Assembly: GCA_041576975.1 (NCBI GenBank)
Contig: JBFGJY010000036.1
Location: forward strand, 1-24,327
Direction: 5' to 3'
DNA from: JBFGJY01 sp041576975
GTDB taxonomy: Bacteria; Pseudomonadota; Gammaproteobacteria; UBA4575
DNA: 24,327 bases
Made by a program: the position numbers and the translations under genes. Below, piece by piece: positions 7,082 to 15,762 of the stretch. How positions within the stretch are numbered: the first letter of the stretch is position 1; every line of letters starts with the position of its first letter. Below the pieces are notes generated by a model. That model was not told the DNA's origin. It made no database searches and worked only from the letters and a program-made list of their open reading frames with translations.

Positions 7082-8587
7082 TTAGACACTATTATGCAGA
7101 TCAATGCCAGCATATTCTTTTTCATGCTCTTCTTTAGATTTATCATTGCGTACAACTTCTAGGTTTTCGAAGTATCCATCTTCAACACCCGTAATATAGT
7201 CACCATTAAATACAGAAGTATCAAATCTCTCGAGACGCAAGTTGCCTTGCTGTACTGCCCAGATCAAATCGTCCAAGTCTTGGTAAATCAATCGATCTGT
7301 GTGAATTTCCTCACCAATTTGATTGATGTCTTTATTAAATGCAATCAACTCATTGCGTGCAGGCATATCTATACCATAGATGTTCTGATAACGAATCGGT
7401 GGTGAAGCTGAAGCGAAATATACTTTTTTTGCACCGGCATCTCGCGCCATTTGCACAATCTCTCGCGAAGTGGTGCCACGCACAATCGAATCATCAATAA
7501 GCAAAACATTTTTATCTCTAAACTCAAGCCCTATTGGATTGAGCTTTTGTCTTACAGATTTTTTACGAATCTTATTTCCAGGCATTATAAATGTGCGACC
7601 AATATAGCGATTTTTAATAAATCCCTCTCGGTATTTAACCCCTAGTAAATATGCTATTTCGATAGCCGCCGTACGACTTGTATCAGGTATAGGCATCACT
7701 ACGTCGATATCGTGCCCAGGCCACTGTTCAAGAATTTTTTTAGCTAAACTTTGCCCCATACGCATGCGGGCTTTTTGCACAAAGACATCTTCTATCACCG
7801 AATCCGGACGGGCAAAGTAAACATATTCAAAAATACAAGGAGAGTGAATGGTGTCTGTGGCACATAGTTGTGTAGTAATTTTCCCATGCACATCAATAAA
7901 TACAGCCTCACCAGGGGTAATATCTCGCACCAAACTGAAACCTAGCACATCCAGGGCGGCACTTTCTGAAGCTACCATGTAGTCCATCCCATGCTGAGAC
8001 TCTCGAACTCCATAAACCAGGGGCCTTATGCCATAGGGGTCGCGAAATGCAACAATACCCCTACCGGTGATCATTGCTACAGCAGCATAAGCACCTTTAC
8101 AACGTCGATGCACGCCCTGTACCGCAGCGAATACATCTTCAGGTCTAAGCTGCAATGATTGTTGCTTCGCCAATTCATGTGCGAACACATTTAACAGAAT
8201 TTCTGAATCAGATTCGGTATTAAGATGACGTCGGTCATCTAAAAATAGTTCTTTTTTTAATTGTTCAGCATTAACTAGATTGCCGTTATGGCCCAGTGAA
8301 ATGCCAAATGGAGAATTCACATAAAAAGGCTGTGCCTCCGCAGACGATGATGATCCCGCAGTTGGATAACGTACATGAGCAATTCCCATCGTTCCTTTCA
8401 AACGCGCCATGTGCCGACCATGGAATACATCACGTACTAAACCAATTGTTTTACGTTGATAAAGCCGCCCATTTTCATAAGTAACTATGCCCGCAGCATC
8501 TTGCCCACGATGTTGCAACACAAGTAAAGCATTATATAAATCATGATTGACTGCATGATTCGAGACAATTCCAGCTATACCACACAT
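7082..8587 (-). CDS. purF: Amidophosphoribosyltransferase
   Basis: PurF makes 5-phosphoribosylamine from PRPP and glutamine, the first committed step of purine synthesis, in the cytoplasm. At 501 residues it is close to E. coli PurF. It begins MCGIAGIV, so Cys2 becomes the N-terminal nucleophile of the glutaminase domain after Met removal; there is no propeptide. The glutaminase half includes HRGQD (26-30) and GHNGN (99-103). The phosphoribosyltransferase half has the PRPP loop VLLIDDSIVRGTTS at 361-374. The gene is 22 bp downstream of cvpA, the same pairing as in E. coli and Pseudomonas. The fixed MCGI N-terminus sets the start even though no strong ribosome site precedes it. Confidence 0.98.
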   Translation of the reverse strand: MCGIAGIVSNHAVNHDLYNALLVLQHRGQDAAGIVTYENGRLYQRKTIGLVRDVFHGRHMARLKGTMGIAHVRYPTAGSSSSAEAQPFYVNSPFGISLGHNGNLVNAEQLKKELFLDDRRHLNTESDSEILLNVFAHELAKQQSLQLRPEDVFAAVQGVHRRCKGAYAAVAMITGRGIVAFRDPYGIRPLVYGVRESQHGMDYMVASESAALDVLGFSLVRDITPGEAVFIDVHGKITTQLCATDTIHSPCIFEYVYFARPDSVIEDVFVQKARMRMGQSLAKKILEQWPGHDIDVVMPIPDTSRTAAIEIAYLLGVKYREGFIKNRYIGRTFIMPGNKIRKKSVRQKLNPIGLEFRDKNVLLIDDSIVRGTTSREIVQMARDAGAKKVYFASASPPIRYQNIYGIDMPARNELIAFNKDINQIGEEIHTDRLIYQDLDDLIWAVQQGNLRLERFDTSVFNGDYITGVEDGYFENLEVVRNDKSKEEHEKEYAGIDLHNSV

Positions 8588-8609
8588 GATTAATAAATGA
8601 CCTACAAAA

Positions 8610-9176
8610 TTAAAGCTGGTAGGAAGAAGCCTTCATTTCAGCTTCATCAAATGAAAAGTATTTTGAATATTCTGGAGGCATGATTTCAATTACCTTACGT
8701 GCCGCTAACTCAAAGGGCGGTAACAGCTGAGATGACTTCCATGTATCAGAAAGCGGAATGCTGGTTAAGGCTGCAATTAAAATTATCAATACCACGAGTG
8801 CTGCTCCTCTTACAAATCCAAAAAAAGCGCCTAATACTCTGTCAATACTTCGCAGAGCACGTGTTTGTGTCACATGGCTTAGTATGTAATTAAGTAATGC
8901 TCCGGCAATTAATGTACCTATTACTATTAACAAGAAAGCGATACCTACACGCAGCTTACTTGCCTTCAGCTCGTTGGTTCCAAGGTTAAAGGTTGCTTCA
9001 TCTATACTTGCGGGTAGAAATAAAGCCACTTGATTAGAAAATGTTACCGCCAACCAGATGGCTATTACCCAGCTCGTCAGAGATATCGCTTCTTTTACAA
9101 AGCCACGAAATATTGCAATCGCAACTGAGACAAGCAGTATGATCGCAATTCCAATATCAATCCACGACAATACCAT
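8610..9176 (-). CDS. cvpA: CvpA family membrane protein
   Basis: This 188-residue inner-membrane protein has about four hydrophobic spans (near 6-24, 32-55, 75-100 and 115-140), starting with WIDIGIAIILLVSVAIAIFR and the conserved RGFVKEAISL. It matches the CvpA family, named for colicin V production in E. coli, where it lies directly upstream of purF as it does here. Its molecular role is not well defined; envelope maintenance has been proposed. AAGG at 9183-9186, six bases from the ATG at 9176, supports the start. The 75-bp gap to dedD is AT-rich and shows no strong promoter. Confidence 0.94.
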   Translation of the reverse strand: MVLSWIDIGIAIILLVSVAIAIFRGFVKEAISLTSWVIAIWLAVTFSNQVALFLPASIDEATFNLGTNELKASKLRVGIAFLLIVIGTLIAGALLNYILSHVTQTRALRSIDRVLGAFFGFVRGAALVVLIILIAALTSIPLSDTWKSSQLLPPFELAARKVIEIMPPEYSKYFSFDEAEMKASSYQL

Positions 9177-9251
9177 ATGCTGCCTTAACGCCTTATCAGA
9201 GCTTCTATTCTATGTTTTTATATGCTTGATATAGAGAATTGTTATTAAACT

Positions 9252-9827
9252 TCAGGGATGATTAGTCACAAAGCTACCTGTTAGACCGTACTCTTTCTCT
9301 ATTTTATCGCGTAATTTCTCGGCATTTTCGCGTTTAAGTTCAGGCCCTACCTTGACACGGTACAATACCTTACTTCCATTTGCAGATTTTTCTGTAAACG
9401 CAGAATAGTTGCTTGCTAACAGCTTCTCTTTCAATACGAGAGCTTTATCTTTCTCACCAAATGCAGCAACTTGCACTGCCCAGGCATTCAATGAAGGATT
9501 TACTTTGATATGATTAGCCGTGGCTTCGACAATTTTAGGACTTGATACTTTATCAGGAACAGATTGTGTCTTTGATTCAACTTTTTCATCAACTGATGTT
9601 TGGATTGAATCAGATCCAATACTCTTCTCTAACACAGGCAATTCATCAAGCTGTTTTGGATCAGGTAACTCGCTTTCAAATGTAAATTTTGGCTCAGGTG
9701 GCACATCTATATTTATTGCTACAGATTTCCGCTGTCCAGACCCATCTAATATCATTGGTACAAAAATCACTGCTAGCGCAATGATCACAGCTGCGCCAAT
9801 TAAGCGTTGTTTTAAAGTTGTTTCCAT
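9252..9827 (-). CDS. dedD: DedD-like SPOR-domain protein
   Basis: This 191-residue bitopic membrane protein has a short cytoplasmic N-terminus, one transmembrane helix at about 9-27, a charged, low-complexity periplasmic linker (about 30-110) and a C-terminal SPOR domain (about 113-190). The SPOR domain begins AWAVQVAAFGEKDKA and carries LYRVKVGP. SPOR domains bind denuded glycan strands at the division septum, and DedD supports constriction in E. coli. The position between folC and cvpA is the classic dedD location, which supports the symbol. The linker is poorly conserved in this family, so the assignment rests on architecture plus context. Confidence 0.93.
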   Translation of the reverse strand: METTLKQRLIGAAVIIALAVIFVPMILDGSGQRKSVAINIDVPPEPKFTFESELPDPKQLDELPVLEKSIGSDSIQTSVDEKVESKTQSVPDKVSSPKIVEATANHIKVNPSLNAWAVQVAAFGEKDKALVLKEKLLASNYSAFTEKSANGSKVLYRVKVGPELKRENAEKLRDKIEKEYGLTGSFVTNHP

Positions 9828-9888
9828 ATTTTATTACATTATTTAATCGAACTAATTAGACCTATTTTAAACTAAAGAGTTTGTTAAA

Positions 9889-11154
9889 TTATACTTCTAT
9901 GCTCAATACTTCTGCCACTGTTAAGAAAGAGCCAAATACTACAATACGTGACGAATTACCGGCAGCTTGTTTAGCAGCTAGATAGGCTTCTGAAATTGAT
10001 GGGTAATCCTGGACATTGCAATCAGGGCAATTTTGTTTAAGAATTTTCTGCAATTTTTTACAATTTAAGGTACGTTCAGTATCCAACTGTGAAATAAACC
10101 ATTTATCAATTAGCCCTTTAACTGAATCGATAATGCCATCTACATCTTTATCTGCTAGCACTGCAAATACAGCATAAGTTTTAGCTACTGGGTCCAAATC
10201 TTGAAGATTCTTTACCATGACTTTTGCACTATCTAGGTTATGCGCTACATCAAGTATAATTTCACGTGAATTACTAATTCGCTGAAAACGACCTAACAAG
10301 TTTATATTATTTAAACCACGATCCACACTTTGACGAGTCACTGGCATTTTGTTATCAATAGATAATAAGCCCATCAACGCGGTTGCGGCATTACTCACCT
10401 GGGTATCTCCATATAAACTGGGTATAGGGAGATTTTCCCAATTCAACTTAGAAGAATTAAATGACCAAGTTTGATTTTCATTTCTATGATATGAGTAATC
10501 TTTATTAATTAAATATAATTTAGAATCTAACTCTTGCGCGTACTTAACTAAACTTTCAGGAGGTTCTTCCTCACCACAGATGGCTGGTCGGTGTGAGCGA
10601 AAAATACCGGCTTTTTCGAGGCCAATCGATTCACGTGTTGTCCCTAACCATTGAACATGATCGATACCAATGCTTGAAACAATGGCTAAATCAGTATTAA
10701 GAATATTAACGGCATCAAGATGCCCACCCAGCCCTACTTCATAAATTGCAACATCTGGCTGGACGTCATTAAATATCTGCATTGCGGCAAGAGTACCAAA
10801 TTCAAAATAGCTTAAACTAATTTCACCACGTGCTTGATCTACAAGATCAAAAGCTTTGCATAATGTTTCATCGTCTATATTTTTTTGCTCAACTCTTATA
10901 CGCTCGTTGTAGTGTAATAAGTGCGGAGAGGTATAACTAGCGACACGGTATCCTGCTTGATGGTAGATAGATTCCAAAATAGCAACGATGGAGCCTTTGC
11001 CATTCGTGCCAGCAACTGTAATTACTTGATAATTAGGCTGCAAAATATCAAGTGCATTTGCAACCTCGGCGATACGATCAAGTCCTAACTCAATCTTTTG
11101 AGAATGGAGAGTCTGCTGCCATTTAAGCCAATCTTGGAGATGTTCGAATCTCAA
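9889..11154 (-). CDS. folC: Bifunctional dihydrofolate/folylpolyglutamate synthase
   Basis: FolC joins glutamate to dihydropteroate and lengthens the polyglutamate tail of folates in the cytoplasm. The 421 residues show the Mur-ligase-like ATP loop TVAGTNGKGS (46-55), SPHL at 76-79 with ERIRVEQ following, and the YEVGLGGHLDAVNI stretch, all folate synthase signatures. The C-terminal domain carries DVAHN and a terminal VVFGSFLTVAEVL. No ATG occurs near the N-terminus. TTG at 11154 is the best start because an in-frame stop lies at 11170-11172, but no ribosome site is evident. The gene follows accD after 103 bp, as in E. coli and Pseudomonas. Confidence 0.96.
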   Translation of the reverse strand: MRFEHLQDWLKWQQTLHSQKIELGLDRIAEVANALDILQPNYQVITVAGTNGKGSIVAILESIYHQAGYRVASYTSPHLLHYNERIRVEQKNIDDETLCKAFDLVDQARGEISLSYFEFGTLAAMQIFNDVQPDVAIYEVGLGGHLDAVNILNTDLAIVSSIGIDHVQWLGTTRESIGLEKAGIFRSHRPAICGEEEPPESLVKYAQELDSKLYLINKDYSYHRNENQTWSFNSSKLNWENLPIPSLYGDTQVSNAATALMGLLSIDNKMPVTRQSVDRGLNNINLLGRFQRISNSREIILDVAHNLDSAKVMVKNLQDLDPVAKTYAVFAVLADKDVDGIIDSVKGLIDKWFISQLDTERTLNCKKLQKILKQNCPDCNVQDYPSISEAYLAAKQAAGNSSRIVVFGSFLTVAEVLSIEV

Positions 11155-11237
11155 AGTTATTAGGTATATTTATGAATGAAGTCGTTTGTAACAGTTTTAC
11201 TTTGTTATGTATAGATTGATTTTTATTTTTTTCTTAT

Positions 11238-11256
11238 CGTCTTTAGCACTAAGACG
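11238..11256 (-). other. Hairpin just after accD, followed by an A-rich leader
   Basis: On the minus strand a perfect 6-bp stem CGTCTT/AAGACG with a seven-base loop begins one base after the accD stop codon. The RNA that follows is A-rich, not U-rich, so it does not look like an intrinsic terminator. It could protect or process the mRNA between accD and folC, or be chance. Confidence 0.35.
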
Positions 11257-11257
11257 C

Positions 11258-12127
11258 TTATTCGTCGTCACCAATATCTTTATGCATCAATATACAAAGT
11301 ATTTTAAACACCTGATCACGCATATTTTTGCGATCAACAATCATATCTAAGGCTCCATGCTCAAGTAAAAATTCACTGCGCTGAAATCCTTCAGGTAGTG
11401 TCTCTCTCACAGTTTGTTGAATCACCCTTGGACCTGCAAATCCGATCAATGCCTCAGGTTCTGCAATATTAATATCACCGAGCATTGCTAGACTGGCCGA
11501 AACACCGCCCATAGTTGGATCGGTTAACACAGAAACAAATGGAATACCTCGATTTCGTAGATGTCCCAATACAGCACTGGTTTTTGCCATTTGAAATAAA
11601 GACATCAGCGCTTCTTGCATACGAGCGCCTCCACTCGTAGAGAAGCAAATTAATGGAATTTCATCGCTTAAAGCGCGTTTAGCAGCTTGCAAGAATCGTT
11701 CGCCTACTACAGAACCCATCGACCCACCAATAAAGTTAAATTCAAATGCTGCTGCGACAATCGGCATATTTTTTAACTGCCCTTTGATTATAATTAATGC
11801 CTCTTTTTCACCTGTAGATTTATGCGCTGCACTTAAACGGTCTTTATATTTTTTACTGTCTTTAAATTTTAAAAAATCTATTGGTTCAATATTTTGACCA
11901 ATTTCTTCTTGTGGGCTTTCATCGAGAAAAGACTGCAACCGCAAACGCGCATTGATGCGCATATGATAATTACATTTTGGACAAACTTGTAGATTGCGCT
12001 CAAGATCAGAACGGTACAAAACTGCACCACAGCTCGCACATTTTTCCCAAAGCCCTTCTGGAACCTTACGTTTACTCGTACCTTCGGTACGAATACGCGA
12101 AGGCATTAGCTTTTCCAACCAGCTCAT
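11258..12127 (-). CDS. accD: Acetyl-CoA carboxylase carboxyltransferase beta subunit
   Basis: AccD is the beta half of the carboxyltransferase that moves CO2 from carboxybiotin to acetyl-CoA, giving malonyl-CoA for fatty acid synthesis; it works with AccA, encoded elsewhere. The 289-residue protein has the N-terminal zinc ribbon with ligands C30, C33, C49 and C52, then the crotonase-like domain with STSGGARMQE and GFAGPRVIQQT. It lies 30 bp after trpA and precedes folC, a conserved trp-accD-folC order. No clear ribosome site precedes the ATG at 12127, but MSWLEKL is the usual AccD N-terminus. Confidence 0.98.
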   Translation of the reverse strand: MSWLEKLMPSRIRTEGTSKRKVPEGLWEKCASCGAVLYRSDLERNLQVCPKCNYHMRINARLRLQSFLDESPQEEIGQNIEPIDFLKFKDSKKYKDRLSAAHKSTGEKEALIIIKGQLKNMPIVAAAFEFNFIGGSMGSVVGERFLQAAKRALSDEIPLICFSTSGGARMQEALMSLFQMAKTSAVLGHLRNRGIPFVSVLTDPTMGGVSASLAMLGDINIAEPEALIGFAGPRVIQQTVRETLPEGFQRSEFLLEHGALDMIVDRKNMRDQVFKILCILMHKDIGDDE

Positions 12128-12157
12128 GGATATGAAAACATGTATTGATAAATCATA

Positions 12158-12985
12158 TTATGCAACTTCCTGATTGATTGAATCACCATCCATGGCCTCA
12201 CGCATACTACTCAGTAAAGAAGTTATGCTTTGGCGCATAATTTTATTATCGGAAATATTTGCTTCGATTTGGCGAATTAAAGCACTTCCAACAACCACAG
12301 CATCAGCGATCGATGCAATTGTCTTAGCACTTTCTGCGTCTTTTATCCCAAATCCTACACCAACAGGTAAGGCCGATACTCGCTTAATCTCTGCAACTTT
12401 ATTTTTTACTTCTGATATATCTAAATGACCCGCTCCTGTAACGCCCCTTAGTGAAACGTAGTACACAAAACCAGATGATTTGTCACAAATTTTTTTAATT
12501 CGTAAAGGACTAGTGGTAGGAGCAATTAAAAAGATTGAGTCAATTGCATATTGTCGATAAATTTCCAATGCTTCTTCTGCTTGTTCAACCGGTAAATCTA
12601 CAGTTAGTACTCCATCGATCTGGCTTTGACTCGCTGCACGTGCAAACTCTGACGTTCCCATTACTTCAATTGGATTTTGATAGCCCATTAAAACCACTGG
12701 AGTATGTTCATTGCGCTTGCGAAATTCACACACCATATCTAACACCTGATGCAAACTCGTATGATGAGCCAGCGCACGCTCACAAGCAGCTTGAATGACA
12801 GGCCCATCTGCCATTGGATCGGAAAACGGAACCCCTAATTCAATAATATCTGCACCTGCTTTTACTAAGATATGCATTAGTGCAACCGTCTGATTCGGAT
12901 GTGGATCGCCCGCAGTGATATAGGGAATTAAGGCCTTACGCCCAGTTTTTGCCAGAGCATCAAAGCAAGATTGAATTCGGCTCAT
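12158..12985 (-). CDS. trpA: Tryptophan synthase alpha subunit
   Basis: TrpA cleaves indole-3-glycerol phosphate to indole and glyceraldehyde 3-phosphate and passes indole to TrpB through the enzyme tunnel. The 275-residue TIM barrel keeps both catalytic acids at the classical positions, E49 (IIELGVPFSDP) and D60 (MADGPVIQ). Phosphate-binding glycines appear in VGFGIKD and VVVGSALIR. Its ATG overlaps the trpB stop in an ATGA arrangement (12982-12985), which suggests translational coupling and balanced subunit synthesis. It is followed by accD after 30 bp. Confidence 0.98.
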   Translation of the reverse strand: MSRIQSCFDALAKTGRKALIPYITAGDPHPNQTVALMHILVKAGADIIELGVPFSDPMADGPVIQAACERALAHHTSLHQVLDMVCEFRKRNEHTPVVLMGYQNPIEVMGTSEFARAASQSQIDGVLTVDLPVEQAEEALEIYRQYAIDSIFLIAPTTSPLRIKKICDKSSGFVYYVSLRGVTGAGHLDISEVKNKVAEIKRVSALPVGVGFGIKDAESAKTIASIADAVVVGSALIRQIEANISDNKIMRQSITSLLSSMREAMDGDSINQEVA

Positions 12986-14214
12986 ATCTCAATGCCTTCA
13001 ATGCTAGCCACAGTGTTGATATCTTTATCACCACGACCGGACAAATTAACAATAATATTTTGTTCTTTTGACATTTTAGTAGCTAATTTAAACGCATATG
13101 CCATAGCATGACTGCTTTCTAGAGCTGGGATAATACCTTCGACTCTAGTTAACTCATGAAATGCAGCCAATGCTTCCTCATCCGTAACCGAATCATAATG
13201 CACTCTACCAATATCTTTTAACCACGCATGTTCAGGACCTACACCAGGATAATCCAAACCTGCAGAAATGGAATGTGTTTCCATGATCTGTCCATCATTA
13301 TCTTCCATTAAATACGTACGATTGCCATGTAACACTCCAGCTCGACCTGCATTAAGCGGTGCCGAATGTTTATTCGTGTCGATACCTAATCCCGCTGCTT
13401 CTACCCCATACATTTGTACAGTTTCTTCACCCAAAAATGGATAAAATAACCCTATTGCATTGGACCCACCACCTACACAAGCCACCAATGCATCCGGCAA
13501 ACTGTTGGTAAGATCATAGATCTGAGTTTTAGCTTCTCGACCAATAATTGATTGAAAGTCTCGTACAAGCAAGGGATATGGATGTGGGCCTGCAACGCTA
13601 CCAATAATGTAAAACGTAGTATCGACGTTAGTCACCCAGTCTCGCAAGGCCTCATTAAGCGCATCTTTTAATGTTTTTGATCCTGAAGTCACAGGCACAA
13701 CCTCTGCACCCAACAGGCGCATGCGATAAACATTCGGTGCTTGACGATGTATATCTTCCCCGCCCATGTAGACAACACATTCCAAACCCAAACGTGCTGC
13801 CACAGTGGCGCTGGCGACCCCATGTTGTCCGGCACCGGTTTCAGCGATGATGCGAGTTTTATTCATACGCTTCGCAAGTAGTGCTTGACCGACGGTGTTA
13901 TTAATTTTGTGCGCGCCAGTATGATTAAGATCCTCACGTTTCAAATATATCTGGGCACCGGCATACTTTTGACTTAATCGTCGTGCGTGATACAGCGGAC
14001 TCGGCCTGCCCACATAATGCTTTAAGTCAGCGTTTAGCTCGGCTAAAAATTCAGGATCATCTTTATATTGCTGATACGCCGCTTCAAGTTGTACAAGAGG
14101 TTCTATTAGGGTTTCAGCGACATAGCGACCTCCATACTCACCAAACATTCCCTGCTCATCGGGGACTTGGGTATACGGCATTTGAACTGAGATTTGAGAT
14201 GCGGTCTTAGGCAC
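12982..14214 (-). CDS. trpB: Tryptophan synthase beta subunit
   Basis: TrpB condenses indole with serine to tryptophan using pyridoxal phosphate. The 410 residues include GMFGEYGGRYV near the N-terminus, the PLP lysine K103 in LNHTGAHKINN, and the glycine-rich phosphate site CVGGGSNAIG. The start is GTG at 14214: AAGGAA at 14222-14227 lies seven bases upstream, and the start sits inside the last codons of trpF (8-bp overlap). An ATG at 14181 would remove 11 residues but has no ribosome site. The overlaps on both sides make trpFBA a tight unit. Confidence 0.98.
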   Translation of the reverse strand: MPKTASQISVQMPYTQVPDEQGMFGEYGGRYVAETLIEPLVQLEAAYQQYKDDPEFLAELNADLKHYVGRPSPLYHARRLSQKYAGAQIYLKREDLNHTGAHKINNTVGQALLAKRMNKTRIIAETGAGQHGVASATVAARLGLECVVYMGGEDIHRQAPNVYRMRLLGAEVVPVTSGSKTLKDALNEALRDWVTNVDTTFYIIGSVAGPHPYPLLVRDFQSIIGREAKTQIYDLTNSLPDALVACVGGGSNAIGLFYPFLGEETVQMYGVEAAGLGIDTNKHSAPLNAGRAGVLHGNRTYLMEDNDGQIMETHSISAGLDYPGVGPEHAWLKDIGRVHYDSVTDEEALAAFHELTRVEGIIPALESSHAMAYAFKLATKMSKEQNIIVNLSGRGDKDINTVASIEGIEI

Positions 14215-14824
14215 GTCTAACTTCCTTGATAAAGTGCTCCATTTTAGCGAGGTCTTTAATGCCTTTACTAGTCTCTATACCGCTACTCACATCCACGGCG
14301 TAAGGTCGTACTACCCGCACCGCTTCAGCCACATTATTCGGAGTTAGACCACCGGCAAGAATAATGGGCTTTTCAAGGTTTTTTGGTATATTGGACCATT
14401 CAAATACTTTGCCGCTACCACCCATTTGGCCCACGGCATGACTATCTAATACAAAACCCGTGGCGGTCGGAAATTTTAAACAAAAGTCAGAAACAGACAC
14501 CGTTGTGCCCATAGGCACAGCTTTTAGATAAGGCAGACTAAACTGCTTACAAAACTCCTCATTTTCACCACCATGAAATTGTAGCAAATTTAATTTGACA
14601 CTATTTAGTACATCTTGAATATAGGCAGCTTCAGTATTCATGAATAAGCCAACTTTCACCATAAATGGTGGAGTTTTGTCTACCAGGTTTTCCGCTTGCT
14701 CGATTGTTACCATGCGTGAACTTTCTTTCACAAATACAAACCCTAAGGCATCTATAGCTAAGTCGATCGCGTATTGCACATCTTGTTGTGTTGTCATACC
14801 ACAAAATTTAATTCGGGTTTGCAT
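14207..14824 (-). CDS. trpF: Phosphoribosylanthranilate isomerase
   Basis: TrpF converts phosphoribosylanthranilate to the carboxyphenylamino-deoxyribulose phosphate intermediate of tryptophan synthesis. The 205-residue protein is a stand-alone isomerase, not fused to TrpC as in E. coli. Catalytic residues are visible as C8 (KFCGMT) and D127 (FVLDSHAVG), with the phosphate-binding GGSGKVFEW and ILAGGLTPNNV following. Context fits exactly: truA lies 35 bp upstream and trpB overlaps its end by 8 bp. The other early trp genes (trpE, trpG, trpD, trpC) are not in the window. Confidence 0.98.
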   Translation of the reverse strand: MQTRIKFCGMTTQQDVQYAIDLAIDALGFVFVKESSRMVTIEQAENLVDKTPPFMVKVGLFMNTEAAYIQDVLNSVKLNLLQFHGGENEEFCKQFSLPYLKAVPMGTTVSVSDFCLKFPTATGFVLDSHAVGQMGGSGKVFEWSNIPKNLEKPIILAGGLTPNNVAEAVRVVRPYAVDVSSGIETSKGIKDLAKMEHFIKEVRRA

Positions 14825-14859
14825 ACAATTCTTTCAATAGTTTTAAATTACATTTGTAT

Positions 14860-15642
14860 TTAGTTAGCAAATGCTGGCCACCGTATTGTAGAGTTAAATC
14901 CATACTTATCATCATACTGCACTTTCACAAGATATAAGCCCGATGCTTGGGCAGTTACACCTCCCAGCGTTCGATCACGATGCTCTAATACCATTCGGGA
15001 CCAATTTGTATCCTGTTCTCCTTTACCAATAGTAATTAGCACACCTGCTATATTTCTAACCATGTGATGTAAAAAGCCATTTGCATGAATGTCAATGAAT
15101 ATAAGCTCTTCTTGTCGCTTGATGTTTATTTGATGCACAGTTCGTATCGGATTATTCGCTTGACAAGCCAACGCACGATAGGAAGAAAAATCATGCTTTC
15201 CTTCTAAGTGATGTGCTGCTTGTTGCATCATTGATATATCAAGTGGGTGAAACACCCAAGTAACCTGCTGATCTAATAATGCTGGACGAGTTGGTCGATT
15301 GAGAATTACATAGCGGTAGTATCGTGAAATTGCAGAAAATCGAGCATGAAAATCTTCAGCTACAGGCTTGGCCCACAAAATTGAAATTGAATTAGGTAAA
15401 TGAGCATTGACCCCCATTACCCATGCCTTGATGTCTCGTTCTGTTGGGCTATCAAAATGAATGATCTGTTCTGTAGCATGCACACCTGTATCAGTGCGAC
15501 CCGCAGCATGAATACGAACGGGTCTATCTGCAACTTTTGAAATCGCCTCTTCGACAGTTTGTTGGACTGAATTGGTAAGAGCTTGACGTTGCCAACCATA
15601 AAAATGGCTACCGTTATATTCAATTCCCTGCGCTATTTTCAT
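14860..15642 (-). CDS. truA: tRNA pseudouridine(38-40) synthase
   Basis: TruA converts uridines 38-40 in the anticodon arm of many tRNAs to pseudouridine. With the ATG at 15642 the protein has 260 residues and begins MKIAQGIEYNGS, which matches the usual family N-terminus. A TTG five codons upstream (15657) also opens the frame but would add an unusual extension; neither has a strong ribosome site. The catalytic aspartate is D51 in GRTDTGVHA. Further landmarks are HDFSSYRA and FLHHMVRNIAG. It sits between fimV and trpF, as in Pseudomonas. Confidence 0.96.
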   Translation of the reverse strand: MKIAQGIEYNGSHFYGWQRQALTNSVQQTVEEAISKVADRPVRIHAAGRTDTGVHATEQIIHFDSPTERDIKAWVMGVNAHLPNSISILWAKPVAEDFHARFSAISRYYRYVILNRPTRPALLDQQVTWVFHPLDISMMQQAAHHLEGKHDFSSYRALACQANNPIRTVHQINIKRQEELIFIDIHANGFLHHMVRNIAGVLITIGKGEQDTNWSRMVLEHRDRTLGGVTAQASGLYLVKVQYDDKYGFNSTIRWPAFAN

Positions 15643-15716
15643 AGTTAAGGTTTGCAAAATGCAAAGAATAAAATACGCTTACGCAACAGCATAAGACTAA
15701 CTGCTCATTTATTTCA

Positions 15717-15740
15717 GGAAAACGCAGCGGTTTACTGCAT
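15717..15740 (-). terminator. Weak candidate terminator after fimV
   Basis: On the minus strand, ATGCAG and CTGCGT can pair (one G-U) around a seven-base loop and are followed by TTTT. It lies about 25 bases after the fimV stop, in the 120-bp fimV-truA gap. The stem is short and the U run brief, so partial read-through into truA is expected if it works at all. Confidence 0.25.
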
Positions 15741-15762
15741 GAATTTTTTGATAAGCTAGCTC

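Noticed and set aside
9520..9846. Plus-strand open frame of 108 codons over dedD
   Set aside because: It is antisense to the low-complexity linker of DedD, is Ser/Thr-rich and has no domain or promoter.
11238..11256. Intrinsic terminator of accD
   Set aside because: The stem is followed on the transcribed strand by A-rich rather than U-rich sequence, so it lacks the defining U run.
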